This document shows positions 8,110-16,679 of a DNA stretch of 64,000 nt, in pieces. This DNA is from CAYJLC01 sp964370735. GTDB taxonomy: Bacteria > Bacillota > Clostridia > Oscillospirales > Butyricicoccaceae. Each line of letters begins with the position of its first letter. Position 1 is the first letter of the stretch. Under the pieces are notes generated by a model, which saw only the letters and a list, made by a program, of their open reading frames with translations, was not told where the DNA came from and did not search any database. The stretch lies in assembly GCA_964370735.1 (NCBI GenBank), contig CAYJLC010000006.1:9770-73769 (forward strand), in the 5' to 3' direction. The translations under genes and the position numbers were made by a program.

Positions 8110-9567
8110 CTAATCGCCAGAGAGAAATCGATTGCTAGGTTTCATCAAATTCCAAGGGAATCGCATGATGCTGTCTTTTCCGTTTTCCTTTGTTGCATTC
8201 GCTAAATTTGATATATACGGCACAGAAAAACTCTCGATTGAACACACATGAATAAGTCCAAGTGCTATGCCGAAAACCAAGCCGTATAGCCCGAAAAATG
8301 CCGAAAAAATTAAATTTAATAGCCTGAAAAAAACCGAGGCAACTTTGAGTTTTGGAATCATAAGTGCAGTTATTCCTGAAAATGCTACAATGATTACGAT
8401 TGGAGCAGAAACAAATCTAGCCTCTACTGCCGATTGCCCTAGAACTAATGCGCCGACAATGCTTAATGTCTGACCTATTGAAGAAGGTGTCCGATTTCCA
8501 GCTTCTTTTAGTATTTCAAATATGACGACGAGCGTGAAAAATTCTAAAAATGCAGGAAAAGGCACGCCTTCACGCGCTGATGATATTGAAAATAGCAATT
8601 TTGTGGGAATTAATTCGTGATGGTAAGTTATCATTGCAAGGAAAATTGCAGGAACTGAAATTGAGAATAAAAAGCCGAATATTCTAAGAACTCTATTCAT
8701 ATTTGCATAAATAAAGTTCAAATAATAGTCTTCATTAGTCTGAAATGCCTCGAGTAGAATATGTGGCGCAGTTATCGCAACAGGCGTGCCATCGACAATT
8801 AGACCGACACGTCCCTCCAGTAGTTTTGCGACAAAAACGTCAGGACGCTCGGTTGTGCCTATCGTTGGAAATGGGGAAAATTTGCTGTCTTTTATGCACT
8901 CGACTACATAATTTGAGTCAAGAACACTGTCTATATGGAATGTTTTTAGTCGTTTTTCAAAAGTTTTAAGCACTTTTTCGTCACAAATCCCATCGATATA
9001 ACAAATTACAGCAGTAGTGGAGGTGGTAGAACCAAGTATCACATATTTGAATTTCAAATCAGGCGTGCGAAGACGTCTTCGAACAAAACTCAAATTTATC
9101 ATAAACGCTTCGATAAAACCCTCGCGCGAACCAGAAAGCACTTTTTCACTCTCGGGTTCGGCAGTCCCTCTTATGACAAATCCTTTTGTGTTGACTAAAA
9201 CGCCTCTGTCGTCACCATCGACTAAAATTAAGCTGTCACCGTATAAAAAAGCGTTGAGAATATCGGTCATATTGTCAGTTATTTTGCTATCATTCGCCTC
9301 GACGATATATTTCGAAATAATTTCGGCATTAACCATTTTTTGCGTATCGAGTTTCACAAGTGGCTCGACAACATTTTCGGCAATTACAACATTGTTCACC
9401 ATGCCATCGAAGAAAAAAACCGCCATATTTTGATGGATATATCGTATTACGAAAGTATTATCGTTTTTAAAAAGTGCTTTTAGCATTTCGATGTTTTCGC
9501 TTAGCGATTTTTTCAAATGCAGCTCCGTAATATTGGTTGTACCTTGTTTATTTTTCGGAATTTTCAT
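8110..9567 (-). CDS. Spore germination receptor A subunit (GerAA family)
   Basis: The A subunit carries an N-terminal soluble domain and a C-terminal membrane domain, and with the B and C subunits forms the nutrient germinant receptor. The 485-residue protein has the family core GREGFIEAFMINLSFVRRRL and GLIVDGTPVAITAPHILLE, then membrane helices from about residue 285 to 440 including FPAFLEFFTLVVIFEILKEA and the GNRTPSSIGQTLSIVGALVL segment. First gene of the operon, preceded by AGGGGG. It starts about 90 bases after the cheB terminator region, so it is a separate unit from the chemotaxis genes. Confidence 0.93.
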   Translation of the reverse strand: MKIPKNKQGTTNITELHLKKSLSENIEMLKALFKNDNTFVIRYIHQNMAVFFFDGMVNNVVIAENVVEPLVKLDTQKMVNAEIISKYIVEANDSKITDNMTDILNAFLYGDSLILVDGDDRGVLVNTKGFVIRGTAEPESEKVLSGSREGFIEAFMINLSFVRRRLRTPDLKFKYVILGSTTSTTAVICYIDGICDEKVLKTFEKRLKTFHIDSVLDSNYVVECIKDSKFSPFPTIGTTERPDVFVAKLLEGRVGLIVDGTPVAITAPHILLEAFQTNEDYYLNFIYANMNRVLRIFGFLFSISVPAIFLAMITYHHELIPTKLLFSISSAREGVPFPAFLEFFTLVVIFEILKEAGNRTPSSIGQTLSIVGALVLGQSAVEARFVSAPIVIIVAFSGITALMIPKLKVASVFFRLLNLIFSAFFGLYGLVFGIALGLIHVCSIESFSVPYISNLANATKENGKDSIMRFPWNLMKPSNRFLSGD

Positions 9568-9652
9568 AATTTCCCCCTAAACTTTGTTAAAGGTATCTTT
9601 CCCAAAAAATATAATTTTATGCAATAGGCTGACAGAGTTGCGAAATTTCGTC

Positions 9653-9680
9653 AAAAAAAGGCTGACGCATAGCGACAACC
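9653..9680 (-). terminator. Terminator of the cheA-W-R-B operon
   Basis: On the minus strand a G-C-rich stem (GGTTG with CAGCC, extended past one mismatch) is followed by seven T, just after the cheB stop. Confidence 0.8.
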
Positions 9681-9682
9681 CT

Positions 9683-10732
9683 TTATTTCAATTTATTTAT
9701 ATGATTAATTAGTGTTTTCGGCACATCGAGATACGAAACTTGCGTTTCAACAGCCCCGATATTAAATGCCACGCGAGGCATTCCGTAGACCACAGAAGAC
9801 GACTCGTCTTGTCCGATTGTGTATGCGCCAGCTTTTCGCATGGAAAGCAGACCTTGAGCACCGTCTTGCCCCATGCCAGTGAGTATAATTCCGACTTTAG
9901 CACATTTAACTTTATCTGCCATTGATTGGAAAAGTACATCGACAGACGGCCTGTGTCCGCTGACTTTTTCGCCAGCTTTGCACGAAACATAGTAGTTTCC
10001 GTCAGAAAAATATATGCTAGTTTGAAAATCTGCTGGAGCAATTAGCACAAGGCCACGAGTGATTTTATCACCATTTTTAGCTTCTCTGACACGCATTGAG
10101 CAGATTTTATCAAGCCTTTCGGCGTACATTTTAGTAAAACCAGTCGGCAAATGCTGAACCACGATTATTCCTGGTGTGTCGACAGGAAGTTTTTCTAAAA
10201 TTTCGGCAGTAGCCTCTACTCCACCGGTAGACGCACCTATCGCGATTATCATATTGTCTAATTTTTCTGAGCGACCGAAATCATTTTGCCACACAGAAGA
10301 AGCACTAGTTTTGCTTAAAAGTGGTGGTGCAGAATGAATTTTCAGCGATGATTTTGATGCCGCGATTATTTTTTGACTCAAAGTGCTTATAAAGAGCTTT
10401 TTCTCGTCAGGATTTGAAGGCTTTTTAACAAAATCAACTGCCCCAGCAACTAACGCATCAAAAATTCTTATGTCTAAGTTTGAAACAAGGATAACAGGGA
10501 TTTTATACAAAGGAAGAAGCTCTTTTAATAAGTCGATACCATTTTGGTCTGGCATTTCTATATCAAGTGTTATCACATCTGGTTTGAGTTTTTTTAGTGC
10601 CTGTTTTGCATCATTTGCACAAGCGCAGGTACCGATAACATTTATATTAGAATTAGATGTAATCCCAGCCACAATGACAGAACGCGCAACAATAGAGTCA
10701 TCTACAACAAGGACATTTATCTTTCTTTGCAA
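9683..10732 (-). CDS. cheB: Chemotaxis protein-glutamate methylesterase/glutamine deamidase CheB
   Basis: Response regulator that removes methyl groups from chemoreceptors and deamidates receptor glutamines, resetting receptor sensitivity. Residues about 5-120 form a receiver domain with acidic pair DD at 11-12 and phospho-acceptor Asp57 (ITLDIEMPDQNG). Residues about 160-345 are the esterase with the Ser-His-Asp triad in GASTGGVEA, VVQHLP and GMGQDGA. The start is TTG, with AAGGAGG seven bases upstream. Last gene of the minus-strand che operon, 15 bases after cheR. Confidence 0.97.
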   Translation of the reverse strand: MQRKINVLVVDDSIVARSVIVAGITSNSNINVIGTCACANDAKQALKKLKPDVITLDIEMPDQNGIDLLKELLPLYKIPVILVSNLDIRIFDALVAGAVDFVKKPSNPDEKKLFISTLSQKIIAASKSSLKIHSAPPLLSKTSASSVWQNDFGRSEKLDNMIIAIGASTGGVEATAEILEKLPVDTPGIIVVQHLPTGFTKMYAERLDKICSMRVREAKNGDKITRGLVLIAPADFQTSIYFSDGNYYVSCKAGEKVSGHRPSVDVLFQSMADKVKCAKVGIILTGMGQDGAQGLLSMRKAGAYTIGQDESSSVVYGMPRVAFNIGAVETQVSYLDVPKTLINHINKLK

Positions 10733-10747
10733 AGCAAACCCTCCTTT

Positions 10748-11569
10748 TTATTTTTTCTTATAAATCGAAGGTGCAACGGTTTTAAATAAAGGATTATTGC
10801 GTATTGACTCCGAATGACTGATTATTAAGTATCCATTTGGAGAAAGCGCATTATAAAAACGTTTAAGTAGGTCATCTTGAGTTTGGTGGTCAAAATAAAT
10901 CATTACATTTCTGCAAAAAATAACATCAAATTTTGTTTTAAAATTAATTTGTGTCATTAAATTGAACTCTTTAAAGATAACATTTTTTCTAATGTCATCA
11001 CAAACCCTATAATTGCCACTATTATCGATTTTTGTAAAATATTTTTCGATAGACGCATCTGGTGGGTCCGATTGGAACGGATACACACCTTTTTGCGCTT
11101 TAGAAAGTACATTTCTTGATATATCAGTAGCAAGAATTCGAGTGTCCCAGTTTGGGATATTTTTAAAAAATTCTTTAAGATATATAGAAATAGTGTATGG
11201 TTCTTCGCCACTAGAACAACCAGCACTCCAAATAGATAGACTTTTTTTAGATTTGTGCAGTTCTACTAGTTCTGGAAGAATTCTGTTGTTTAAAAAAGTG
11301 AAATGTTCTTTTTCGCGAAGGAAAAAAGTATAGTTTGTAGTTAGTTTATTAATTATAAGTTCGATATCAGAAGGATTTTTTTGAGTGATTAGTTTTTCAA
11401 CAAAATCACCAAATGAAGAATATCCTTGAGATTTTAATTGGAAAGAAAGACGGCTAGATATAAGCTGTTTTTTTTGCGATAAATCGATACCATAATTGTC
11501 ATACATAAACTTGACTAATGTTTTAAAATCTATATCTTTTATTTCTAATTCCCTAGAGTTATTAATCAT
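10748..11569 (-). CDS. cheR: Chemotaxis protein methyltransferase CheR
   Basis: Transfers methyl groups from S-adenosylmethionine to glutamates on chemoreceptors, opposing CheB. The 273-residue protein has an N-terminal helical domain (residues about 10-85) and a Rossmann methyltransferase domain with the SAM motif WSAGCSSGEEPYTISIYL and FDVIFCRNVMIYFD. It lies between cheW and cheB with short gaps, in the order cheA-cheW-cheR-cheB. Confidence 0.97.
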   Translation of the reverse strand: MINNSRELEIKDIDFKTLVKFMYDNYGIDLSQKKQLISSRLSFQLKSQGYSSFGDFVEKLITQKNPSDIELIINKLTTNYTFFLREKEHFTFLNNRILPELVELHKSKKSLSIWSAGCSSGEEPYTISIYLKEFFKNIPNWDTRILATDISRNVLSKAQKGVYPFQSDPPDASIEKYFTKIDNSGNYRVCDDIRKNVIFKEFNLMTQINFKTKFDVIFCRNVMIYFDHQTQDDLLKRFYNALSPNGYLIISHSESIRNNPLFKTVAPSIYKKK

Positions 11570-11578
11570 TTTATCACC

Positions 11579-12043
11579 TTAAGAGAGATTAAGCATTTGT
11601 AAACTATCGAAGATTAACATAGTTTTTCCATCTGGCAATGCTGCCATTTGAGATACAATACTGCTGTCATATTGTCTAGGAGAAGGCAAAATACTGTCTG
11701 CGTTAACATCAAGCATTCTTTCAACTGTATCGACAAGGACTCCGATAGAAGTACCTTGTATCGTAAGGATTATTATGCATTTTTCGTCATTTTCGCTTGT
11801 AGAATTCGGTAAAAAATCGCTAGTGCTTAATATAGGTAAAATTTGACCCCTTAAATTTATAATTCCTTTGATAAAATCAGGAACAAGAGGTACTTTCGTT
11901 ATAGAAAAACTAGTTAAAATCTCAACAACAAACTCGGCAGTAACTCCGAATAATAAGTTGTTTGATGTGAATAATAGGAATTTTTCTGTTTGAATTTCAT
12001 CAATATTTAAAAGACCAGCAGTTAGGTTTTTTTTATGTGACAT
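11579..12043 (-). CDS. cheW: Chemotaxis coupling protein CheW
   Basis: Scaffold protein that links chemoreceptors to CheA. The 154 residues form one CheW SH3-like domain: KFLLFTSNNLLFGV at the start of the fold, VPDFIKGIINLRGQILPIL as the conserved receptor/kinase-contact region, then VLVDTVERMLDV. Located 25 bases after cheA and 9 before cheR. CheV, encoded far downstream at 40309, carries a second CheW domain in this cell. Confidence 0.97.
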   Translation of the reverse strand: MSHKKNLTAGLLNIDEIQTEKFLLFTSNNLLFGVTAEFVVEILTSFSITKVPLVPDFIKGIINLRGQILPILSTSDFLPNSTSENDEKCIIILTIQGTSIGVLVDTVERMLDVNADSILPSPRQYDSSIVSQMAALPDGKTMLIFDSLQMLNLS

Positions 12044-12068
12044 GTGTTTTCTCCAATCTTAAACTTGT

Positions 12069-14129
12069 TTATAATCTTGAATATAAGCTAACAACATCTA
12101 AAATAATGCTTATGTTGCCATCACCTAAAATTGTACAGCCAACAATACCTGATTTTTTAATGTTGAAAGAATTTAGGTACGAAGGTAAAGGTTTAACAAC
12201 AACTTGTTGTTCCCCTAAAAGCTCGTCTACAAACAAGCAATATGAAAATTCGCCAGTATCAAGCCAAATTAAAATACCATCTTCGATTTTTTCAAATCCA
12301 CCGTCAATACTAAAAGTGTTTGACATTCTGATAATTGGGTAGTAAGATGTGCCAAGTTTAAAGATTTCGCCACCGTTTGCGTCAGATAAAATCTCGCTTG
12401 AAGATACTCTGAAAGTTTGTTTTATGTGTTGAATTGGTATAGTGAAAGTAGACGCACCAACAGAAACTTCCATTCCGTCCATGATAGCCATGGTTAGAGG
12501 GATTTTTAAAGTGGTAGTCATACCTTGACCTTGAACACTTGTGATAACTATTGTACCACCAACGCTTTCGATGTTTTGTTTAACAACGTCCATACCAACG
12601 CCACGCCCAGAAAACTCAGTAACTTGCGCATTTGTTGAGAAACCTGCTGTTAGTAGGAAATTTAATATTTCTTTTTCAGAATATTCAACATCAGGAGAGG
12701 CAAGACCATTTTTGATAGCCTTATTTAATACGTTTTCATAGTTTACACCTTTACCGTCGTCTTTTATTTGGATAATAACTTCCGAGCCTGTGTGGTGTGC
12801 AGATAAAACGATTTCGGCACCTGGTGTTTTTCCGTTTGCAATTCTATCGTCGACAGATGTTTCAATACCATGGTCCATAGAGTTTCTAATGATATGCATG
12901 ATAGGGTCGCCGATACTGTCAACAATTGTTTTATCGATTTCTGTATCTTCGCCTAAAAGTGTTAATTTTACTTGTTTATTTAATTTTTTAGACATATCAC
13001 GAACTATTCTGTTCATTTTTTGGAAAGTTGCAGAAACAGGAATCATACGAAGTGACATAGAAACATCTTGAAGTTCGTCCGTAAGTTTTCTAAGCTGTCT
13101 TGCAGATTTTGTAAACGCGTCTAGTTTTAAGTGTTTAAGGTCAGGAGAAGAAGTTACCATTGATTCTGTGATAACAATTTCGCCAACAACTGCTTGAAGT
13201 TGGTCAAGCTTGCTTAAATTTACACTGATAAAGCTTTCTTTAACATGTGGTGCTTCAACTTTTGAAGCATCTTTTGCAGGAGCGGGCTTTTGAGCCACAG
13301 GTTTTGATTCTTCGACAGGTTTTGGAGTTTCAGAAACAGCCGGAGTTTCCTCGACAACAGGAGCAGGCGCAGGAACAGGTTCAGCCGTAGCCACGTCATT
13401 TACATCAAATGACTTAACTGCACCAGCATTTGCAACGATTTGTATTGCATTGTCCATATCAGATTTGTTTTTAAAGCTAATTGTAAATCCTTGGTCTACA
13501 ATGATTTCAGAAGAGCTAGGATTTGAGTCAACGTCGGCTGGGAAGTATGAAAAATCTTGAGTATCGCATATTTCTTTGATTGAATTTGTAATCATATATG
13601 CACGAAGATTTTCCATTCCAGAACCTTCTTCGAAGTAAAGAGTTATTGAATGAGAATAACCAGAATCAGACGAAGAAGTGCTAGTTTGCAAAGAAGTAGC
13701 TACGTTATCGCCAGTACCACCATTAATACCGTCGATAAGAGCATTAACTTTTATTAAAATATGGTCTATATCTGTGTCTAGCGGTTGACTTTGTTCGATT
13801 TTTTCTACTTGAGAACGGAAAAAATCTACGCTTAAAAACAGCAAGTCGAATAAATCTTCTCGCATATTAAGAGGAACAACAACCATAGATTTTTCTCTGA
13901 TAATGGCATACATATCCTCGACTCTATGTGCTACTTTTGCGATAGGGTCGTATTCCATCATTGCAGACGCACCTTTAATAGTATGCATTATTCTAAAAAT
14001 ACTACTAACATCGTCGTCTGAAAAATCATTTTTTTGCTCAGCCTCTAAAACGATACTGTCTAGTTGCTCTAAAAGGGAATTTGTTTCATAAAGAAAAGCC
14101 TCTAAAATGCTATCTCCACCAATGCTCAT
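12069..14129 (-). CDS. cheA: Chemotaxis histidine kinase CheA
   Basis: Receptor-controlled kinase that phosphorylates CheY and CheB. Domains in order: P1 HPt (residues about 1-110) with phospho-acceptor His49 in MHTIKGASAMM; a region resembling the P2 regulator-docking domain (about 155-250); a Pro/Ala/Glu-rich linker; P3 dimerisation helices (about 298-365); the P4 ATPase with HIIRNSMDHGIE (N box), IKDDGKGVNYE and SGRGVGMDVVKQ; and the P5 CheW-like domain to residue 686. Full family length, AGGAGG ribosome site. It is transcribed divergently from the YlqG-like gene across a 220-base region. A GTCGATAT at 14173-14180 resembles a SigD -10 box but lacks a matching -35. Confidence 0.97.
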   Translation of the reverse strand: MSIGGDSILEAFLYETNSLLEQLDSIVLEAEQKNDFSDDDVSSIFRIMHTIKGASAMMEYDPIAKVAHRVEDMYAIIREKSMVVVPLNMREDLFDLLFLSVDFFRSQVEKIEQSQPLDTDIDHILIKVNALIDGINGGTGDNVATSLQTSTSSSDSGYSHSITLYFEEGSGMENLRAYMITNSIKEICDTQDFSYFPADVDSNPSSSEIIVDQGFTISFKNKSDMDNAIQIVANAGAVKSFDVNDVATAEPVPAPAPVVEETPAVSETPKPVEESKPVAQKPAPAKDASKVEAPHVKESFISVNLSKLDQLQAVVGEIVITESMVTSSPDLKHLKLDAFTKSARQLRKLTDELQDVSMSLRMIPVSATFQKMNRIVRDMSKKLNKQVKLTLLGEDTEIDKTIVDSIGDPIMHIIRNSMDHGIETSVDDRIANGKTPGAEIVLSAHHTGSEVIIQIKDDGKGVNYENVLNKAIKNGLASPDVEYSEKEILNFLLTAGFSTNAQVTEFSGRGVGMDVVKQNIESVGGTIVITSVQGQGMTTTLKIPLTMAIMDGMEVSVGASTFTIPIQHIKQTFRVSSSEILSDANGGEIFKLGTSYYPIIRMSNTFSIDGGFEKIEDGILIWLDTGEFSYCLFVDELLGEQQVVVKPLPSYLNSFNIKKSGIVGCTILGDGNISIILDVVSLYSRL

Positions 14130-14261
14130 ATTTTAAACCTCCTAAAATTGAGTAAACTACTATATAACAGTTATATCGACATAAATTATAAAATAATAAT
14201 AGGCAACATAAAAAATATGTGAAATAGTTTGAATTCATGTTTTCTAGATGTTAAAAAAGTA

Positions 14262-14319
14262 TAGACATAAAAATTGTTTTGTAGTACAATGGTAATATTA
14301 GGCATAGCATACCATTGTA
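14262..14319 (+). promoter_or_regulatory. Promoter with overlapping inverted repeat (candidate operator) before the YlqG-like gene
   Basis: TAGACA (14262-14267), a 17-base spacer and TACAAT (14285-14290) make a good SigA promoter. The -10 box is the first part of a perfect 10-base inverted repeat, TACAATGGTA (14285-14294) and TACCATTGTA (14310-14319), separated by 15 bases. This spans the expected start of transcription, the classic position for a repressor operator; it could also form a hairpin at the 5' end of the mRNA. Confidence 0.65.
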
Positions 14320-14349
14320 AAGTGATAATAGATGAAAAAGGTGATTTAA

Positions 14350-15786
14350 ATGGCGAATTTAATGGGGGTTACAAACCCTGTACCCGTATATGACAGTGTA
14401 ACAAATAGAGTTCAAAGTCCACAAGACAAACCTACCGATCCTAATATTAGCAATGTTGTAGATACATCTAAAGTTATTAGGGCAGATGGCAAAACAGAAC
14501 AACAGGGAGCAAATAATAATCTAAACAGCAATATTTTGAAATTTGATTCTAATTTGCAGGCGTTTTTTAGTGAACTGCAAAATGCACCTGACGTCGCAGA
14601 GGAGCTTACGAAAGCTATTTTATATATGAAAGATGTTGTGTCTACTCCTGGGATTAATGAGGGGGTAGCGTCTGAGGTAAATGAATTTTTGAAATTCATC
14701 GAAATGGACGAGGGTAAACTTGCAGAATTTTTCAAAGGACAAATGGGCACATCAAATAGATTTGAGGGTGCTTTGTTTGACCTTTTAAGACAAGCTTATT
14801 CGAAAATGCAAAACAATGGAATTAGAGATAATATTTTAAATTTCATGAAAAAGTACAGTGATTTTTCATCAGGCAAGCATATTGAGGGAAATATGCTATC
14901 AAGATTAAAGCAAATTTCTGATTATATCCCAAAGAGTTACGCAGACAGGCTTTTAAATTTAGTTGGAACATTAGAAGAGGCTATGAGAGATGGCAACAAG
15001 CCAGATGCTTTAAAAATTGTTCAACGAAACATACTTCCTTTTTTGGCAAATTATGTCGAAAAAAGTCACGATATGGGGAAATCTAGGACACTTCTTAGCA
15101 TGTTTATGCTAGATGTTGCTAGATATGAAAACGGAAATGTCGACGGAATGCTTAGCAATTTAAGACAATTAGGTGCTTATGGAGATATGCTTTCGCCACT
15201 AGCAAACATAAACGAAAACGCACTTTTAACTATTCTTAATAGCGGGAAATATCAGCAAGCAGTAGTAACAGATACTTTCGCAGAGAAATTCGCACTTATG
15301 ACGAGTCGTGCACTAAATGGACACCTAGGAATGGAAGGTAGAGAAACTTTTTTAGAACTTATGCGCTCGATACTCATTAATGAGAGTGTTTATATGCCAC
15401 TTAAACATTTTATGTTGCCTATGAATTTCAATGGCAATTTGAATTACTCGGAATTTTGGGTAGACCCAGATGCCGAAGGCGATAAAAAAAGCGACGACAG
15501 TATAGACAAAAAAATTCAGTTTTTATTTAAAATGGACATAGCATCGCTAGGTTTTCTAGAAATGACTATCGCATCGTATAAAGACGGTGTGGATTTACAG
15601 GTTTTTGCACCAGAAGGACTTTCCGACAATAAAAAAATTGTAATTGAAGATATCAAAGATATACTTGCAAGAAATGGTGTTAAACCGAAACATGTAGACG
15701 TTGAGGAGCTTATAGAGCCAAAGGCGCTTACAGATGTGTTTCCAAATTTATTTGAAGGGAAGAGTAGCATAAATGTCACAATCTAA
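14350..15786 (+). CDS. FliK/YlqG-like flagellar protein, 478 residues
   Basis: Probably a relative of flagellar hook-length control proteins, judged by context and C-terminal pattern. The N terminus is polar and low in complexity (Asn, Gln, Pro, Asp; residues about 10-60), followed by a long helical middle. The last 100 residues contain DIASLGFLEMTIASYKDGV, reminiscent of the secreted FliK C-terminal domain. The next gene, overlapping by 14 bases, encodes a free-standing FlhB C-terminal domain; the pair matches the ylqG-ylqH arrangement of Bacillus. There is no signal peptide. A second, clear FliK is encoded at 23609, so this is not the main hook-length ruler. Family assignment is moderate. 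Confidence 0.6.
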   Translation: MANLMGVTNPVPVYDSVTNRVQSPQDKPTDPNISNVVDTSKVIRADGKTEQQGANNNLNSNILKFDSNLQAFFSELQNAPDVAEELTKAILYMKDVVSTPGINEGVASEVNEFLKFIEMDEGKLAEFFKGQMGTSNRFEGALFDLLRQAYSKMQNNGIRDNILNFMKKYSDFSSGKHIEGNMLSRLKQISDYIPKSYADRLLNLVGTLEEAMRDGNKPDALKIVQRNILPFLANYVEKSHDMGKSRTLLSMFMLDVARYENGNVDGMLSNLRQLGAYGDMLSPLANINENALLTILNSGKYQQAVVTDTFAEKFALMTSRALNGHLGMEGRETFLELMRSILINESVYMPLKHFMLPMNFNGNLNYSEFWVDPDAEGDKKSDDSIDKKIQFLFKMDIASLGFLEMTIASYKDGVDLQVFAPEGLSDNKKIVIEDIKDILARNGVKPKHVDVEELIEPKALTDVFPNLFEGKSSINVTI

Positions 15787-16075
15787 TAAAGCACAAAAAG
15801 CTGTCGCTATAAAATACGATGGAATGAATAGTGCACCAGTAATTATTGCGTCGGGCATGGGTAATTTAGCCGAAAAAATCGTGGAAGTAGCCGTTTCGAA
15901 CGGTGTGCCTATATACGAGGACAACTCGCTTGCAACTATGCTAGCGCAAATGCAACTCGGCTCGCAAATTCCAGAGGAACTTTATAATGCAATAGTAGAA
16001 ATTTATATATACTTTTTGAAATTTGACCCAAATGACCCAGAAAAATACAGAAGAGAAAGAGGCAAAGGAGTATAA
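15773..16075 (+). CDS. FlhB C-terminal domain homologue (YlqH/FhlX type)
   Basis: A 100-residue cytosolic protein that aligns by eye with the part of FlhB after its autocleavage site: AVAIKYDGMNSAPVIIASG, LAEKIVEVAVSNGVPIYED and IPEELYNAIVEIYIYF correspond to the matching stretch in the full FlhB encoded at 33748. It has no membrane helices and no NPTH cleavage motif, so it represents only the C-terminal fragment. In other bacteria such proteins can partly substitute for the FlhB cytoplasmic tail in type III export. It overlaps the end of the YlqG-like gene and is followed 3 bases later by the PilZ gene. Confidence 0.85.
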   Translation: MSQSNKAQKAVAIKYDGMNSAPVIIASGMGNLAEKIVEVAVSNGVPIYEDNSLATMLAQMQLGSQIPEELYNAIVEIYIYFLKFDPNDPEKYRRERGKGV

Positions 16076-16078
16076 GAT

Positions 16079-16642
16079 ATGAAATACAAATATATGGTTA
16101 TAGACAGTTTAGAGCGTAGATTAGGATATGGAACGACAGATGATGGCCCGACGGAGCCAGTGTTTAGATTGGAATTTTCTAACAAAGATTTGGCAAATGT
16201 TTTGGAACATAAATATGTTGTGCTTGAAGCAAGTCACAATAAGGCACTTGTTATTGAAGGTAAAATTATCGAAAATCGTGGCAATGTTGTCTATATTAAA
16301 TGCACAAAACTTAGAGATAATTTAAGAGTGCCTGTTAGTTTTGATTCTTATGTGTATGCAATTTCAGAAGATTGGAAAGGACGCGCGAAAATAAAAAGCG
16401 TTGACCTTAGTTGTGGGGGAATGTCGTTTATTTGTGAAAGAAAACTAAAACTTGACGAAGAAATAGAAGTAACAGTGCCAATTTCGCATACTGTGCTTGT
16501 TTTAAAGATGAAAATCATAAGAATTTTTGAAAAAGATGAAAAAGTTTACGCGGCGACTTTTTACGATATGGTGCACGACGAAGAAGTTTTAACGAGGGAA
16601 GCGGTGTTTAATTTACAGCTGCAAAATCGAGTTAACAAATAG
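16079..16642 (+). CDS. PilZ-domain c-di-GMP receptor, YcgR-like
   Basis: Likely a cyclic-di-GMP effector acting on motility. The 187 residues comprise an N-terminal YcgR-type beta domain (about 20-90) and a C-terminal PilZ domain (about 95-187). Both nucleotide-binding motifs are present: RDNLR (RxxxR, near residue 84) and DLSCGG (DxSxxG). YcgR proteins bind the flagellar motor or stator and slow swimming when c-di-GMP rises. Its position in an operon with YlqG- and YlqH-like export genes, next to the main flagellar cluster, supports that role; the exact target is inferred. A palindrome begins at its stop codon. Confidence 0.87.
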   Translation: MKYKYMVIDSLERRLGYGTTDDGPTEPVFRLEFSNKDLANVLEHKYVVLEASHNKALVIEGKIIENRGNVVYIKCTKLRDNLRVPVSFDSYVYAISEDWKGRAKIKSVDLSCGGMSFICERKLKLDEEIEVTVPISHTVLVLKMKIIRIFEKDEKVYAATFYDMVHDEEVLTREAVFNLQLQNRVNK

Positions 16643-16679
16643 TTAACAATATGCATATTTTGATTTAACGTTAACTATT
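16638..16679. repeat. Nested inverted repeat after the PilZ gene
   Basis: AATAGTTAAC (16638-16647) and GTTAACTATT (16670-16679) are perfect 10-base arms. Between them sits the 12-base palindrome AATATGCATATT (16648-16659). A third GTTAAC lies at 16631. No T run follows, so it is not a standard terminator; a protein-binding site or cruciform is possible. Confidence 0.6.

Noticed and set aside
14412..14750. Open frame opposite the YlqG-like gene (112 codons, minus strand)
   Set aside because: Mirror of a coding frame with Ser/Leu-rich composition typical of antisense reading; no start signals.
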